Notes: generated from the sequence alone by a model not told the origin. A stretch of DNA of 64,000 nt from Tubulanus polymorphus (GCF_964204645.1 NC_134027.1:12760485-12824484); one strand, 5' to 3'. Numbered from the stretch's first letter, positions 33,412 through 46,765 are shown. Numbers and translations: made by a program.

Positions 33412-34116
33412 ATTGTCGCGGGCGACAAAACCAAAATATTGAATTATCGCGGGCGACAAAACCAAACTAATGAATTGTCGCGGGCGATAAAACCAAACTA
33501 ATGAATTGTCGCGGGCGATAAAACCAAAGTAATGAATTGTCGTGGGCGATAAAACCAAAATATTGTATTGTCGCGGGCGACAAAACCAAAATATTGAATT
33601 GTCGCGGGCAACAAAACCAAAATAATAAATAATCGCGGGCGATAAAACCAAAAAAAGAAAATTGTCGCGGGCGACAAAAACAAAATATGAAACCAAAATA
33701 ATGAATTGTCGCGGGCGACAAAACCAAAATAATGAATTGTCGCGGGCGATAAAACCAAACTAATGAATTGTCGCGGGCGATGAAACCAAAATAATGAATT
33801 GTCTCGGGCGACAAAAACAAGATATTGAATCGTCGCGGGCGACAAAATCAAAATAATGAATTGTCGCGGGCGACAAAACCAAAATAATGAATTGACGCGG
33901 GCGATAAAACCAAAATAATAAATGGTCTCGGGCGACAAAACCAAAATAATGAATTGTCGCGGCGATAAAAACAAAATATTGAATTGTCGCGGGCGATAAA
34001 ACCATAATAATGATTTATCGCGGGCGATAAAACCAAAATATTGAATTGTCGCGGGCGATAAAACCAAAATAATGAATTGTCGCGGGCGACAAAACCAAAA
34101 TATTGAATTGTCGCGG
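33412..34116. repeat. 31-bp minisatellite block 9
   Basis: About 22 units, ending abruptly at ...TTGTCGCGG followed by AATGATGCAATCG. Confidence 0.9.
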
Positions 34117-34917
34117 AATGATGCAATCGTGAGTTGAAATAATACCTGAACAAATCGATGCACAGACATTTACTTTATATATCTACTTGAACAATCGAGC
34201 CTACTCAGTAATATACTCAGTTTTTACGAAACCTGGAGTTTTTGTTTCAGAGAAATTTGAGTATCAGTATCCGATGCTATATACTAACGTTAACGTTAGT
34301 TATCATCGCTCCGTCATGCTAAGTTATACATTTCCTGTAAACCAGTATCTACAGGCAGCTGTACAGTGTGTACACACTATATCTGAATACGAGGCTGGAA
34401 AAACAGGCTCACTTCACGTAGGTTCATGATGAGGAGAAACTCGCAGCTGATCCCCGGAACGACGATGTAGTAACACACGTCGATTCGTCGATGTTTACGG
34501 CTCGACAGTGCTTTTAAAATCTAAAGTAGTAAATTTCCAGTGTATCGGTAATATGATTTGATGAGGAAAATGGGCTATTGTTAAAATCACTGTTTGAAGA
34601 CCGCGACTGAATGTGAAGTCTGCGGCAATAAATTAGTTCATTTATACTTGCATTGATAATCGAAGTGACAGTCGGCCTGCGGGTTGATTTCGGGATGACG
34701 ACTCGAAAAACATGTCGCCCCATTGAATGGGGCTAAATTTTCGATGTTTACGGCCCGACAGCGCTTTTGTAACGATGATTCGTGAAAAAACACGCGGGCT
34801 CTTTGTAGATCTCAGTGAGCTGAACGATATTATATGGATTGTATATGAAACAGCGGTAAGGTAACAAAGCCTATGTTCTTTTGGTAAAAATAGTGTGGAA
34901 GAAAATAATAATAATAA
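34117..34917. other. Spacer U plus 3' part of H, copy 1
   Basis: 34117-34425 is a sequence seen only in the 2,919-bp units (it includes the palindrome TAACGTTAACGTTA); 34426-34917 is the 3' part of segment H. An 80-codon frame at 34187-34429 has no recognisable domain and is conserved only because the whole unit is duplicated. No gene is called. Confidence 0.6.
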
Positions 34918-35294
34918 ATATAGCTGCAAAGCAGCGATAACGGGTTTTCTGCACAGTCTTAGAATCCTGTTCAACGGTGGATTTCAACAAAGCATTTGAT
35001 AAGGCTCAACATCAGCCATTACTAACCAGGCTATTAGGAAACAGTATCAATGATAGGTCGCCCAAATGGCTCAGCAGTTATCTCTGAACGGAAACTTGTA
35101 ACCGAAATCAACGGAACGCCTCATCTTGGAATGAGGCGGTCTAACTAGTGGAGTCACGCAAGGTAGTATCCTAAGTCGTCTTCTGTTTAATGTCCTGACA
35201 AATGACATACACAGTAATCCAAATTATACCAGACCGAGTAAATTTCCAAAACGACCTTAACACACTGTTCGACCAAAAAACTTAATGTTCCGAC
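34918..35294 (+). pseudogene. RT relic copy 5
   Basis: The same fragment, within the first 2,919-bp tandem unit. Confidence 0.65.
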
Positions 35295-37035
35295 AAAACC
35301 ACGGGTGACAAAACCAAAATTATGAATTGTCGCTGGTGACAAAACCAAAATATTGAATTGTCACGGGCGACAAAACAAAAATAATGAATTGTCGCGGGCG
35401 ATAAAACCAAAATATTGAATTGTCGCGGATCGATAAAACCAAAATAATGAATTGTCGCGGACGACAAAAACAAAATATTGAATTGTTGCGTGCGACAAAA
35501 ACAAAATAATGAATTGTCGCGGGCGACAAAACCAAACTAGGGGTCCAGGGACACCATGCTCACTTGGGAAGTGGTTTCAAATGCTCAACAATACATAACG
35601 CCCTCTAGTGACCATATACAAAAACCAATGACCTTGAAACCCACCACAATCATAGAACATGTGAGCAGCTATGATTTTGTAATCGATTGTGATAACAAAA
35701 TATGCCTCGTTACCAATTTAATATGGAAATACTGAGTTATTCTACTATTCAACGCCCCCTGGGGACCATATGCAAAACCCAATGACCTTAAAACTCACCC
35801 CAATCGTAGTACATGTCATGAAATACAACTTTGCAATTGATTATAGTAACAAAATATGCCTAGGTACCAATCTAATAAGGAAATACTAAGCCATTGTACT
35901 ATTCAACGACCCCTGGTGACTATATGGAATAAATAATGTCCTTAAAAACTCACCACAATCATAGACGATGTCATGAACTACAACTTCGCAATTGATCATG
36001 GTAACAAAATATGCCTTGGTACAAATATAGCAATACTAAGTTATTGTATTATTCAACGCCCCCTGATGGCCACATACAAAAACCAATGACCTTGAAACTC
36101 ACCAAAATCATAGAACACGTTATGGGCTACAACTTTCCAATTGAATATAGTAACACAATATGCTTAGGTATCGATTTAATGTGGAAAAACTTTTTCCCAC
36201 CTACGAATGAGTACTGATGACACCAAGATGGCCGCCAATTGCGTCATAATTGGCTGATCAAAAATACCTATCCCAGGTATAAAACATCCCTCTCTAAAGA
36301 ATACTCAGCAATTGCAATGAGAAATGCCAAACCAGTAGGAAGCTACGTGACCTAGAATTCTGGCCAAAATTGACATTTTTGGGCACTAAAAAGGTCATAG
36401 GACGGCCATCTTGAGTCAGATCGACCCAATTTTCTCATGCTGATGGGCCTTTGGTAGATTCAAATATAAACGAAAGATCAAGGTAATTGATGAAAGCGTC
36501 TTCAAAATTTCCCACGAAAACTTCGAAAATGTTTAAAAAGTGCTGATTTTGGCAAACAACAACGGCTGCCAGTCGGCCATCTTGAATCTGACAGGGCCAG
36601 TTTTTGGGCTGACGATGTGTCTAGGGGAGATACATGTATAAACCAAATATCAAGACATTACCTTGAAGCGTCTTCAAAACTTCCCAAAATAACTGGATTC
36701 CATCTATGGACGGACGGACGGACGAAAAGTGAACGCAATAGCCCGCTGGGACTAAAGTCCCACGTGGACAGAAAAATAATTGTCGCGGGCGACAAAACCA
36801 AACTAATGAATTGTCGCGAGTGATAAAACCAAAATATTGAATTGTCGCGGGCGACAAAACCAAACTAATGAATTGTCGCGGCGATAAAAACAAAATATTG
36901 AATTGTCGCGGGCGATAAAACCATAATAATGATTTATCGCGGGCGATAAAACCAAAATATTGAATTGTCGCGGGCGATAAAACCAAAATAATGAATTGTC
37001 GCGGGCGACAAAACCAAAATATTGAATTGTCGCGG

Positions 37036-39954
37036 AATGATGCAATCGTGAGTTGAAATAATACCTGAACAAATCGATGCACAGACATTTACTTTATATA
37101 TCTACTTGAACAATCGAGCCTACTCAGTAATATACTCAGTTTTTACGAAACCTGGAGTTTTTGTTTCAGAGAAATTTGAGTATCAGTATCCGATGCTATA
37201 TACTAACGTTAACGTTAGTTATCATCGCTCCGTCATGCTAAGTTATACATTTCCTGTGAACCAGTATCTACAGGCAGCTGTACAGTGTGTACACACTATA
37301 TCTGAATACGAGGCTGGAAAAACAGGCTCACTTCACGTAGGTTCATGATGAGGAGAAACTCGCAGCTGATCCCCGGAACGACGATGTAGTAACACACGTC
37401 GATTCGTCGATGTTTACGGCTCGACAGTGCTTTTAAAATCTAAAGTAGTAAATTTCCAGTGTATCGGTAATATGATTTGATGAGGAAAATGGGCTATTGT
37501 TAAAATCACTGTTTGAAGACCGCGACTGAATGTGAAGTCTGCGGCAATAAATTAGTTCATTTATACTTGCATTGATAATCGAAGTGACAGTCGGCCTGCG
37601 GGTTGATTTCGGGATGACGACTCGAAAAACATGTCGCCCCATTGAATGGGGCTAAATTTTCGATGTTTACGGCCCGACAGCGCTTTTGTAACGATGATTC
37701 GTGAAAAAACACGCGGGCTCTTTGTAGATCTCAGTGAGCTGAACGATATTATATGGATTGTATATGAAACAGCGGTAAGGTAACAAAGCCTATGTTCTTT
37801 TGGTAAAAATAGTGTGGAAGAAAATAATAATAATAAATATAGCTGCAAAGCAGCGATAACGGGTTTTCTGCACAGTCTTAGAATCCTATTCAACGGTGGA
37901 TTTCAACAAAGCATTTGATAAGGCTCAACATCAGCCATTACTAAACAGGCTATTAGGAAACAGTATCAATGATAGGTCGCCCAAATGGCTCAGCAGTTAT
38001 CTCTGAACGGAAACTTGTAACCGAAATCAACGGAACGCCTCATCTTGGAATGAGGCGGTCTAACTAGTGGAGTCACGCAAGGTAGTATCCTAAGTCGTCT
38101 TCTGTTTAATGTCCTGACAAATGACATACACAGTAATCCAAATTATACCAGACCGAGTAAATTTCCAAAACGACCTTAACACACTGTTCGACCAAAAAAC
38201 TTAATGTTCCGACAAAACCACGGGTGACAAAACCAAAATTATGAATTGTCGCTGGTGACAAAACCAAAATATTGAATTGTCACGGGCGACAAAACAAAAA
38301 TAATGAATTGTCGCGGGCGATAAAACCAAAATATTGAATTGTCGCGGATCGATAAAACCAAAATAATGAATTGTCGCGGACGACAAAAACAAAATATTGA
38401 ATTGTTGCGTGCGACAAAAACAAAATAATGAATTGTCGCGGGCGACAAAACCAAACTAGGGGTCCAGGGACACCATGCTCACTTGGGAAGTGGTTTCAAA
38501 TGCTCAACAATACATAACGCCCTCTAGTGACCATATACAAAAACCAATGACCTTGAAACCCACCACAATCATAGAACATGTGAGCAGCTATGATTTTGTA
38601 ATCGATTGTGATAACAAAATATGCCTCGTTACCAATTTAATATGGAAATACTGAGTTATTCTACTATTCAACGCCCCCTGGGGACCATATGCAAAACCCA
38701 ATGACCTTAAAACTCACCCCAATCGTAGTACATGTCATGAAATACAACTTTGCAATTGATTATAGTAACAAAATATGCCTAGGTATCAATCTGATAAGGA
38801 AATACTAAGCCTTTGTACTATTCAACGACCCCTGGTGACTATATGGAATAAATAATGTCCTTAAAAACTCACCACAATCATAGACGATGTCATGAACTAC
38901 AACTTCGCAATTGATCATGGTAACAAAATATGCCTTGGTACAAATATAGCAATACTAAGTTATTGTATTATTCAACGCCCCCTGATGGCCACATACAAAA
39001 ACCAATGACCTTGAAACTCACCAAAATCATAGAACACGTTATGGGCTACAACTTTCCAATTGAATATAGTAACACAATATGCTTAGGTATCGATTTAATG
39101 TGGAAAAACTTTTTCCCACCTACGAATGAGTACTGATGACACCAAGATGGCCGCCAATTGCGTCATAATTGGCTGATCAAAAATACCTATCCCAGGTATA
39201 AAACATCCCTCTCTAAAGAATACTCAGCAATTGCAATGAGAAATGCCAAACCAGTAGGAAGCTACGTGACCTAGAATTCTGGCCAAAATTGACATTTTTG
39301 GGCACTAAAAAGGTCATAGGACGGCCATCTTGAGTCAGATCGACCCAATTTTCTTATGCTGATGGGCCTTTGGTAGATTCAAATATAAACGAAAGATCAA
39401 GGTAATTGATGAAAGCGTCTTCAAAATTTCCCACGAAAACTTCGAAAATGTTTAAAAAGTGCTGATTTTGGCAAACAACAATGGCTGCCAGTCGGCCATC
39501 TTGAATCTGACAGGGCCAGTTTTTGGGCTGACGATGTGTCTAGGGGAGATACATGTATAAACCAAATATCAAGACATTACCTTGAAGCGTCTTCAAAACT
39601 TCCCAAAATAACTGGATTCCATCTATGGACGGACGGACGGACGAAAAGTGAACGCAATAGCCCGCTGGGACTAAAGTCCCACGTGGACAGAAAAATAATT
39701 GTCGCGGGCGACAAAACCAAACTAATGAATTGTCGCGAGTGATAAAACCAAAATATTGAATTGTCGCGGGCGACAAAACCAAACTAATGAATTGTTGCGG
39801 GCGATAAAACAAAAACTAATGAATTGTCGCGGGCGATAAAACCAAAATATTGAATTGTCGCGGATCGATAAAACCAAAATAATGAATTGTCGCGGACGAC
39901 AAAAACAAAATATTGAATTGTTGCGTGCGACAAAACCAAAATAATGAATTGTCG
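37036..39954. repeat. 2,919-bp tandem unit, copy 2
   Basis: Nearly identical to copy 1, with the same marker order. Its pearl-like block is at 38456-39697. The final minisatellite (39698-39970) differs from copy 1 because a further 1,516-bp duplication begins here. Confidence 0.9.
37837..38213 (+). pseudogene. RT relic copy 6
   Basis: The same fragment, 2,919 bp after copy 5 and virtually identical to it. Confidence 0.65.
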
Positions 39955-41470
39955 CGGGCGACAAAACCAAACTAGGGGTCCAGGGACACCATGCTCACTT
40001 GGGAAGTGGTTTCAAATGCTCAACAATACATAACGCCCTCTAGTGACCATATACAAAAACCAATGACCTTGAAACCCACCACAATCATAGAACATGTGAG
40101 CAGCTATGATTTTGTAATCGATTGTGATAACAAAATATGCCTCGTTACCAATTTAATATGGAAATACTGAGTTATTCTACTATTCAACGCCCCCTGGGGA
40201 CCATATGCAAAACCCAATGACCTTAAAACTCACCCCAATCGTAGTACATGTCATGAAATACAACTTTGCAATTGATTATAGTAACAAAATATGCCTAGGT
40301 ACCAATCTAATAAGGAAATACTAAGCCATTGTACTATTCAACGACCCCTGGTGACTATATGGAATAAATAATGTCCTTAAAAACTCACCACAATCATAGA
40401 CGATGTCATGAACTACAACTTCGCAATTGATCATGGTAACAAAATATGCCTTGGTACAAATATAGCAATACTAAGTTATTGTATTATTCAACGCCCCCTG
40501 ATGGCCACATACAAAAACCAATGACCTTGAAACTCACCAAAATCATAGAACACGTTATGGGCTACAACTTTCCAATTGAATATAGTAACACAATATGCTT
40601 AGGTATCGATTTAATGTGGAAAAACTTTTTCCCACCTACGAATGAGTACTGATGACACCAAGATGGCCGCCAATTGCGTCATAATTGGCTGATCAAAAAT
40701 ACCTATCCCAGGTATAAAACATCCCTCTCTAAAGAATACTCAGCAATTGCAATGAGAAATGCCAAACCAGTAGGAAGCTACGTGACCTAGAATTCTGGCC
40801 AAAATTGACATTTTTGGGCACTAAAAAGGTCATAGGACGGCCATCTTGAGTCAGATCGACCCAATTTTCTCATGCTGATGGGCCTTTGGTAGATTCAAAT
40901 ATAAACGCAAGATCAAGGTAATTGATGAAAGCGTCTTCAAAATTTCCCACGAAAACTTCGAAAATGTTTAAAAAGTGCTGATTTTGGCAAACAACAATGG
41001 CTGCCAGTCGGCCATCTTGAATCTGACAGGGCCAGTTTTTGGGCTGACGATGTGTCTAGGGGAGATACATGTATAAACCAAATATCAAGACATTACCTTG
41101 AAGCGTCTTCAAAACTTCCCAAAATAACTGAATTCCATCTATGGACGGACGGACGGACGAAGAGTGAACGCAATAGCCCGCTGGGACTAAAGTCCCACGT
41201 GGACAGAAAAATAATTGTCGCGGGCGACAAAACCAAACTAATGAATTGTCGCGAGTGATAAAACCAAAATATTGAATTGTCGCGGGCGACAAAACCAAAC
41301 TAATGAATTGTCGCGGCGATAAAAACAAAATATTGAATTGTCGCGGGCGATAAAACCATAATAATGATTTATCGCGGGCGATAAAACCAAAATATTGAAT
41401 TGTCGCGGGCGATAAAACCAAAATAATGAATTGTCGCGGGCGACAAAACCAAAATATTGAATTGTCGCGG
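39955..41470. repeat. 1,516-bp partial duplication: minisatellite plus pearl-like block
   Basis: The markers at 38930 and 39536 recur at 40446 and 41052 (1,516 bp apart). Only the minisatellite and the complete pearl-like block (39971-41213, with ACGG tract and hairpin) are repeated, without spacer U or the RT relic. Confidence 0.9.
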
Positions 41471-42271
41471 AATGATGCAATCGTGAGTTGAAATAATACC
41501 TGAACAAATCGATGCACAGACATTTACTTTATATATCTACTTGAACAATCGAGCCTACTCAGTAATATACTCAGTTTTTACGAAACCTGGAGTTTTTGTT
41601 TCAGAGAAATTTGAGTATCAGTATCCGATGCTATATACTAACGTTAACGTTAGTTATCATCGCTCCGTCATGCTAAGTTATACATTTCCTGTGAACCAGT
41701 ATCTACAGGCAGCTGTACAGTGTGTACACACTATATCTGAATACGAGGCTGGAAAAACAGGCTCACTTCACGTAGGTTCATGATGAGGAGAAACTCGCAG
41801 CTGATCCCCGGAACGACGATGTAGTAACACACGTCGATTCGTCGATGTTTACGGCTCGACAGTGCTTTTAAAATCTAAAGTAGTAAATTTCCAGTGTATC
41901 GGTAATATGATTTGATGAGGAAAATGGGCTATTGTTAAAATCACTGTTTGAAGACCGCGACTGAATGTGAAGTCTGCGGCAATAAATTAGTTCATTTATA
42001 CTTGCATTGATAATCGAAGTGACAGTCGGCCTGCGGGTTGATTTCGGGATGACGACTCGAAAAACATGTCGCCCCATTGAATGGGGCTAAATTTTCGATG
42101 TTTACGGCCCGACAGCGCTTTTGTAACGATGATTCGTGAAAAAACACGCGGGCTCTTTGTAGATCTCAGTGAGCTGAACGATATTATATGGATTGTATAT
42201 GAAACAGCGGTAAGGTAACAAAGCCTATGTTCTTTTGGTAAAAATAGTGTGGAAGAAAATAATAATAATAA
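41471..42271. other. Spacer U plus 3' part of H, copy 3
   Basis: The same content as 34117-34917, followed by RT relic copy 7. No gene. Confidence 0.6.
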
Positions 42272-42654
42272 ATATAGCTGCAAAGCAGCGATAACGGGTT
42301 TTCTGCACAGTCTTAGAATCCTGTTCAACGGTGGATTTCAACAAAGCATTTGATAAGGCTCAACATCAGCCATTACTAAACAGGCTATTAGGAAACAGTA
42401 TCAATGATAGGTCGCCCAAATGGCTCAGCAGTTATCTCTGAACGGAAACTTGTAACCGAAATCAACGGAACGCCTCATCTTGGAATGAGGCGGTCTAACT
42501 AGTGGAGTCACGCAAGGTAGTATCCTAAGTCGTCTTCTGTTTAATGTCCTGACAAATGACATACACAGTAATCCAAATTATACCAGACCGAGTAAATTTC
42601 CAAAACGACCTTAACACACTGTTCGACCAAAAAACTTAATGTTCCGACAAAACC
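42272..42654 (+). pseudogene. RT relic copy 7
   Basis: The same fragment, last copy, leading into the 2.6-kb minisatellite block at 42655. Confidence 0.65.
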
Positions 42655-45285
42655 ACGGGTGACAAAACCAAAATTATGAATTGTCGCTGGTGACAAAACC
42701 AAAATATTGAATTGTCACGGGCGACAAAACAAAAATAATGAATTGTCGCGGGCGATAAAACAAAAATAATTAATTGTCGCGGGCGACAAAACCAAAATAA
42801 TTAATTGTTGCGGGCGACAAAACCAAAATGTTGAATTGTCGCGGGCGACAAAACCAAAAAAAAAATTGGCGCGGGCGACAAAAACCAAATATAAAACCAA
42901 AATAATGAATTGTCGTGGGCGCTAAAACCAAAATATTGAATTGTCGCCGGCGATAAAACCAAAATAATGAAATGTCTCGGACGACAAAACCAAAATAATG
43001 AATTGTTGCGGGCGATAAAAACAAAATATTGAATTGTCGCGGGTGATAAAACCAAAATATTGAATTTTCGCGGGCGATAAAACCAAAATATTGAATTGTC
43101 GCGGGCGACAAAAAAAAATTGTCGCGGGCGACAAAACCAAAATAATGAATTGTCGCGGGCGATAAAACCAAAATGATGAATTTTCTCGGGTGACAAAACC
43201 AAAATAATGAATTGTCGCCGGCGATAAAACCATAATAATGAATTATCGCGGGCGATAAAACCAAAATATTGAATTGTTGCGGGCGATTAAATTAAAATAA
43301 TGAATTGTCGCGGGCAACAAAACAAAAAATATTGAATTGTCGCGGGCGACAAAACCCAAAAAAAAATTGTCGCGGGCGACTAAAACAAAATATAAAACCA
43401 AAATAATGAATTGTCGCGGGCGACAAAACCAAAAAGAAGAATTGTCGCGGGCGATAAAACCAAAATAATGAATTGTCGCAGGCGATAAAACCAAAATAAT
43501 GAATTGTCGCGGGTGACAAAACCAAAATAATGAATTGTTGCGGGCGACAAAACCAAAATAATGAATTGTTGCGGGCGACAAAACCAAAATGGTGAATTGT
43601 CGCGGGCGATAAAACCAAAATATTGAATTGCCGCGGGCGACAAAAAAAAAAAAATTGTCGCGGGCGACAAAAACAAAATATAAAACCAAAATAATGAATT
43701 GTCGCAGGCGACAAAACCAAAAAGAAGAATTGTCGCAGGCGACAAAACCAAAATAATGAATTGTCGCTGGCGATAAAACCAAAGTATTGAATTGTCGCGG
43801 GCGATAAAACCAAAATATTGAATTTTCGCGGGCGATAAAACCAAAATATTGAATTGTCGCGGGCGACAAAAAAAAATTGTCGCGGGCGACAAAACCAAAA
43901 TAATGAATTGTCGCGGGCGATAAAACCAAAATGATGAATTGTCTCGGGTGACAAAACCAAAATAATGAATTGTCGCCGGCGATAAAACCAAAATAATGAA
44001 TTATCGCGGGCGATAAAACCAAAATATTGAATTGTTGCGGGCGATTAAATTAAAATAATGAATTGTCGCGGGCAACAAAACAAAAAATATTGAATTGTCG
44101 CGGGCGACAAAACCCAAAAAAAAATTGTCGCGGGCGACTAAAACAAAATATAAAACCAAAATAATGAATTGTCACAATGAATTGTCGCGGGCGACAAAAC
44201 CAAAAAGAAGAATTGTCGCGGGCGATAAAACCAAAATAATGAATTGTCGCGGGCGATAAAACCAAAATAATGAATTGTCGCGGGTGACAAAACCAAAATA
44301 ATGAATTGTTGCGGGCGACAAAACCAAAATGGTGAATTGTCGCGGGCGACAAAACCAAAATGGTGAATTGTCGCGGGCGATAAAACCAAAATATTGAATT
44401 GCCGCGGGCGACAAAAAAAAAAATTGTCGCGGGCGACAAAAACAAAATATAAAACCAAAATAATGAATTGTCGCGGGCGACAAAACCAAAAAGAAGAATT
44501 GTCGCAGGCGACAAAACCAAAATAATGAATTGTCGCTGGCGATAAAACCAAAGTATTGAATTGTCGTGGGCGATAAAACCAAAATATTGAATTTTCGCGG
44601 GCGACAAAACCAAAATAATGAATTGTCGCCGGCGATAAAACCAAAATAATGAATTATCGCGGGCGATAAAACCAAAATATTGAATTGTTGCGGGCGATTA
44701 AATCAAAATAATGAATTGTCGCGGGCAACAAAACCAAAATATTGAATTGTCGCGGGCGACAAAACCAAAAAAAAAATTGTCGCGGGCGACTAAAACAAAA
44801 TATAAAACCAAAATAATGAATTGTCGCGGGCGATAAAACCAAAATAATGAATTGTCGCGGGTGACAAAACCAAAATAATGAATTGTTGCGGGCGACAAAA
44901 CCAAAATGGTGAATTGTCGCGGGCGACAAAACCAAAATGGTGAATTGTCGCGGGCGATAAAACCAAAATATTGAATTGTCGCGGGCGACAAAAAAAAAAA
45001 TTGTCGCGGGCGACAAAAACAAAATATAAAACCAAAATAATGAATTGTCGCGGGCGACAAAACCAAAAAGAAGAATTGTCGCAGGCGACAAAACCAAAAT
45101 AATGAATTGTCGCTGGCGATAAAACCAAAGTATTGAATTGTCGTGGGCGATAAAACCAAAATATTGAATTTTCGCGGGCGACAAAACCAAAATAATGAAT
45201 TGTCGCGGGCGATAAAACCAAAATATTGAATTGTCGCGTGTGACAAAACCAAAATAATGAATTGTCGCGGGCGACAAAATCAAAA
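42655..45285. repeat. 31-bp minisatellite block 10 (2.6 kb) with higher-order units
   Basis: The longest uninterrupted array, about 85 units. A higher-order repeat of several hundred bp, marked by the poly-A variants CGACAAAAAAAA and by AACAAAATATAAAACC, recurs three times (about 43260-43990, 44040-44650, 44690-45230), indicating recent unequal exchange or slippage of multi-unit blocks. Confidence 0.95.
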
Positions 45286-46612
45286 TCATTGTTTTCTCGC
45301 GTTATTTTAGTTTTGTCGTTTTGTCGTAATGTCGCCCTCATTTGCATATTCGTGTTTTTTTTTATCTTATCAGCCACCATACTAAAGCCTTAAGGTCGCG
45401 TAAAACTCGATAAACACTTCAAGCGACACAGCGAACGATCTCCTTTCCCCCACAGCCAACGCTTAACCTAGTAGAGGCTACTAGCCTATGTAGGCCTATG
45501 TATATGCGTAGGCCTAACATCCGGACAGATTGGTCGTAGGCCTATTGAATAACAACCCACCTAAATATCGTAAATTTTGTTTTGAAGTTCAATCCAATGA
45601 GTCCGTTAATAAACGCAACAATTATACTGTGTTTGTTTGTTTGTTTGAGTAAAGCTCAGTACCGGTAGGCCTAAAGCCGCGTCAAACTCGATAAACACTT
45701 CAAGCGACACAGCGAACGATCCCTTTCCCCCACAGCGAACGCTTACTCCGAATGTCAAGTGTGAGTCCAGCATACGGAAAGGATTGTGTTATATACTTGT
45801 ATTTAGTAAATACCTTGTGGATTTGACAATGATCGGTATGTACTGTAGGAAATAGGCCTATAGAGTATTGATAAATGGTTGAAGCCCGCGGCCGAATAAA
45901 GTAATATATTCTTTTATTTTGATACCTCGTCGACATAACAGCTTTTCTCCGCCTTATCTCTTCGGCCTGTTTAGTTTAGGCCTACGATTCCCCGGTACAC
46001 TAAAGATTTATCTTAGTAAATACACGGTTAATTCGGTAAAGAAAAATTGGTATTGTTAAACGAACTCCTTGAAACCCGCAGCCAAATCACTGGTAGTAAT
46101 AAATTAATTTGTCCTCGATTTGATTCTCATGATGAGGAGAAACTCGCAGCTCATCCGCGGAACGTCGATGTAGTAACACACGTCGATTCGTCGATGTTTA
46201 CGGCTCGACAGTGCTTTTAAAATCTAAAGTAGTAAATTTCCAGTGTATCGGTAATATGATTTGATGAGGAAAATGGGCTATTGTTAAAATCACTGTTTGA
46301 AGACCGCGACTGAATGTGAAGTCTGCGGCAATAAATTAGTTCATTTATACTTGAATTGATAATCGAAGTGACAGTCGGCCTGCGGGTTGATTTCGGGATG
46401 ACGACTCGAAAAACATGTCGCCCCATTGAATGGGGCTAAATTTTCGATGTTTACGGCCCGACAGCGCTTTTGTAACGACGATTCGTGAAAAAACACGCGG
46501 GCTATTTGTAGATCTCAGTGAGCTGAACGATATTATATGGATTGTATATGAAACAGCGGTAAGGTAACAAAGCCTATGTTCTTTTGGTAAAAATAGTGTG
46601 GAAGAAAATAAT
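45286..46612. other. Spacer segment H, copy 3
   Basis: Copy of 23421-24764 with small changes (GTTTGTTTGTTTG at 45630, extra TAGGCCTA near 45855). No gene. It ends in the AAT tract before the hairpin repeats. Confidence 0.6.
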
Positions 46613-46765
46613 AATAATCACGCGGATATCAATAGGGTTTTCTGTGAAATAACAGAAAACCCTAATAATCACGCGGATATCAATAGGGTTTTCTGTGAAA
46701 TAACAGAAAACCCTAATAATCACGCGGATATCAATAGGGTTTTCTGTGAAATAACAGAAAACCCT
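46613..46765. repeat. Three 51-bp hairpin repeats at the right border of the repeat region
   Basis: Three exact units starting AATAATCACGCGGATATC. Each contains a perfect inverted repeat (arms AGGGTTTTCTGT and ACAGAAAACCCT around a 6-nt loop). One further copy is at 31460-31510. They abut the resumed Polinton gene. The unit length is a multiple of three, so an open frame across them is trivial. Confidence 0.9.

Larger units (their letters stand above)
34117..37035. repeat. 2,919-bp tandem unit, copy 1
   Basis: Order: spacer U, 3' part of H, RT relic (34918), minisatellite (35295-35536), complete pearl-like block (35537-36776), minisatellite (36777-37035). The same markers recur exactly 2,919 bp later (34117/37036, 35282/38201, 36617/39536). 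Confidence 0.9.

Noticed and set aside
34187-34429. 80-codon plus-strand ORF repeated at 37106 and 41541
   Set aside because: It is identical because the whole 2,919-bp unit is duplicated; no recognisable domain.
11495-45285. Possible CRISPR-like array of 31-bp repeats
   Set aside because: Units are directly adjacent with no unique spacers, vary continuously, and lie in an animal genome without cas genes.
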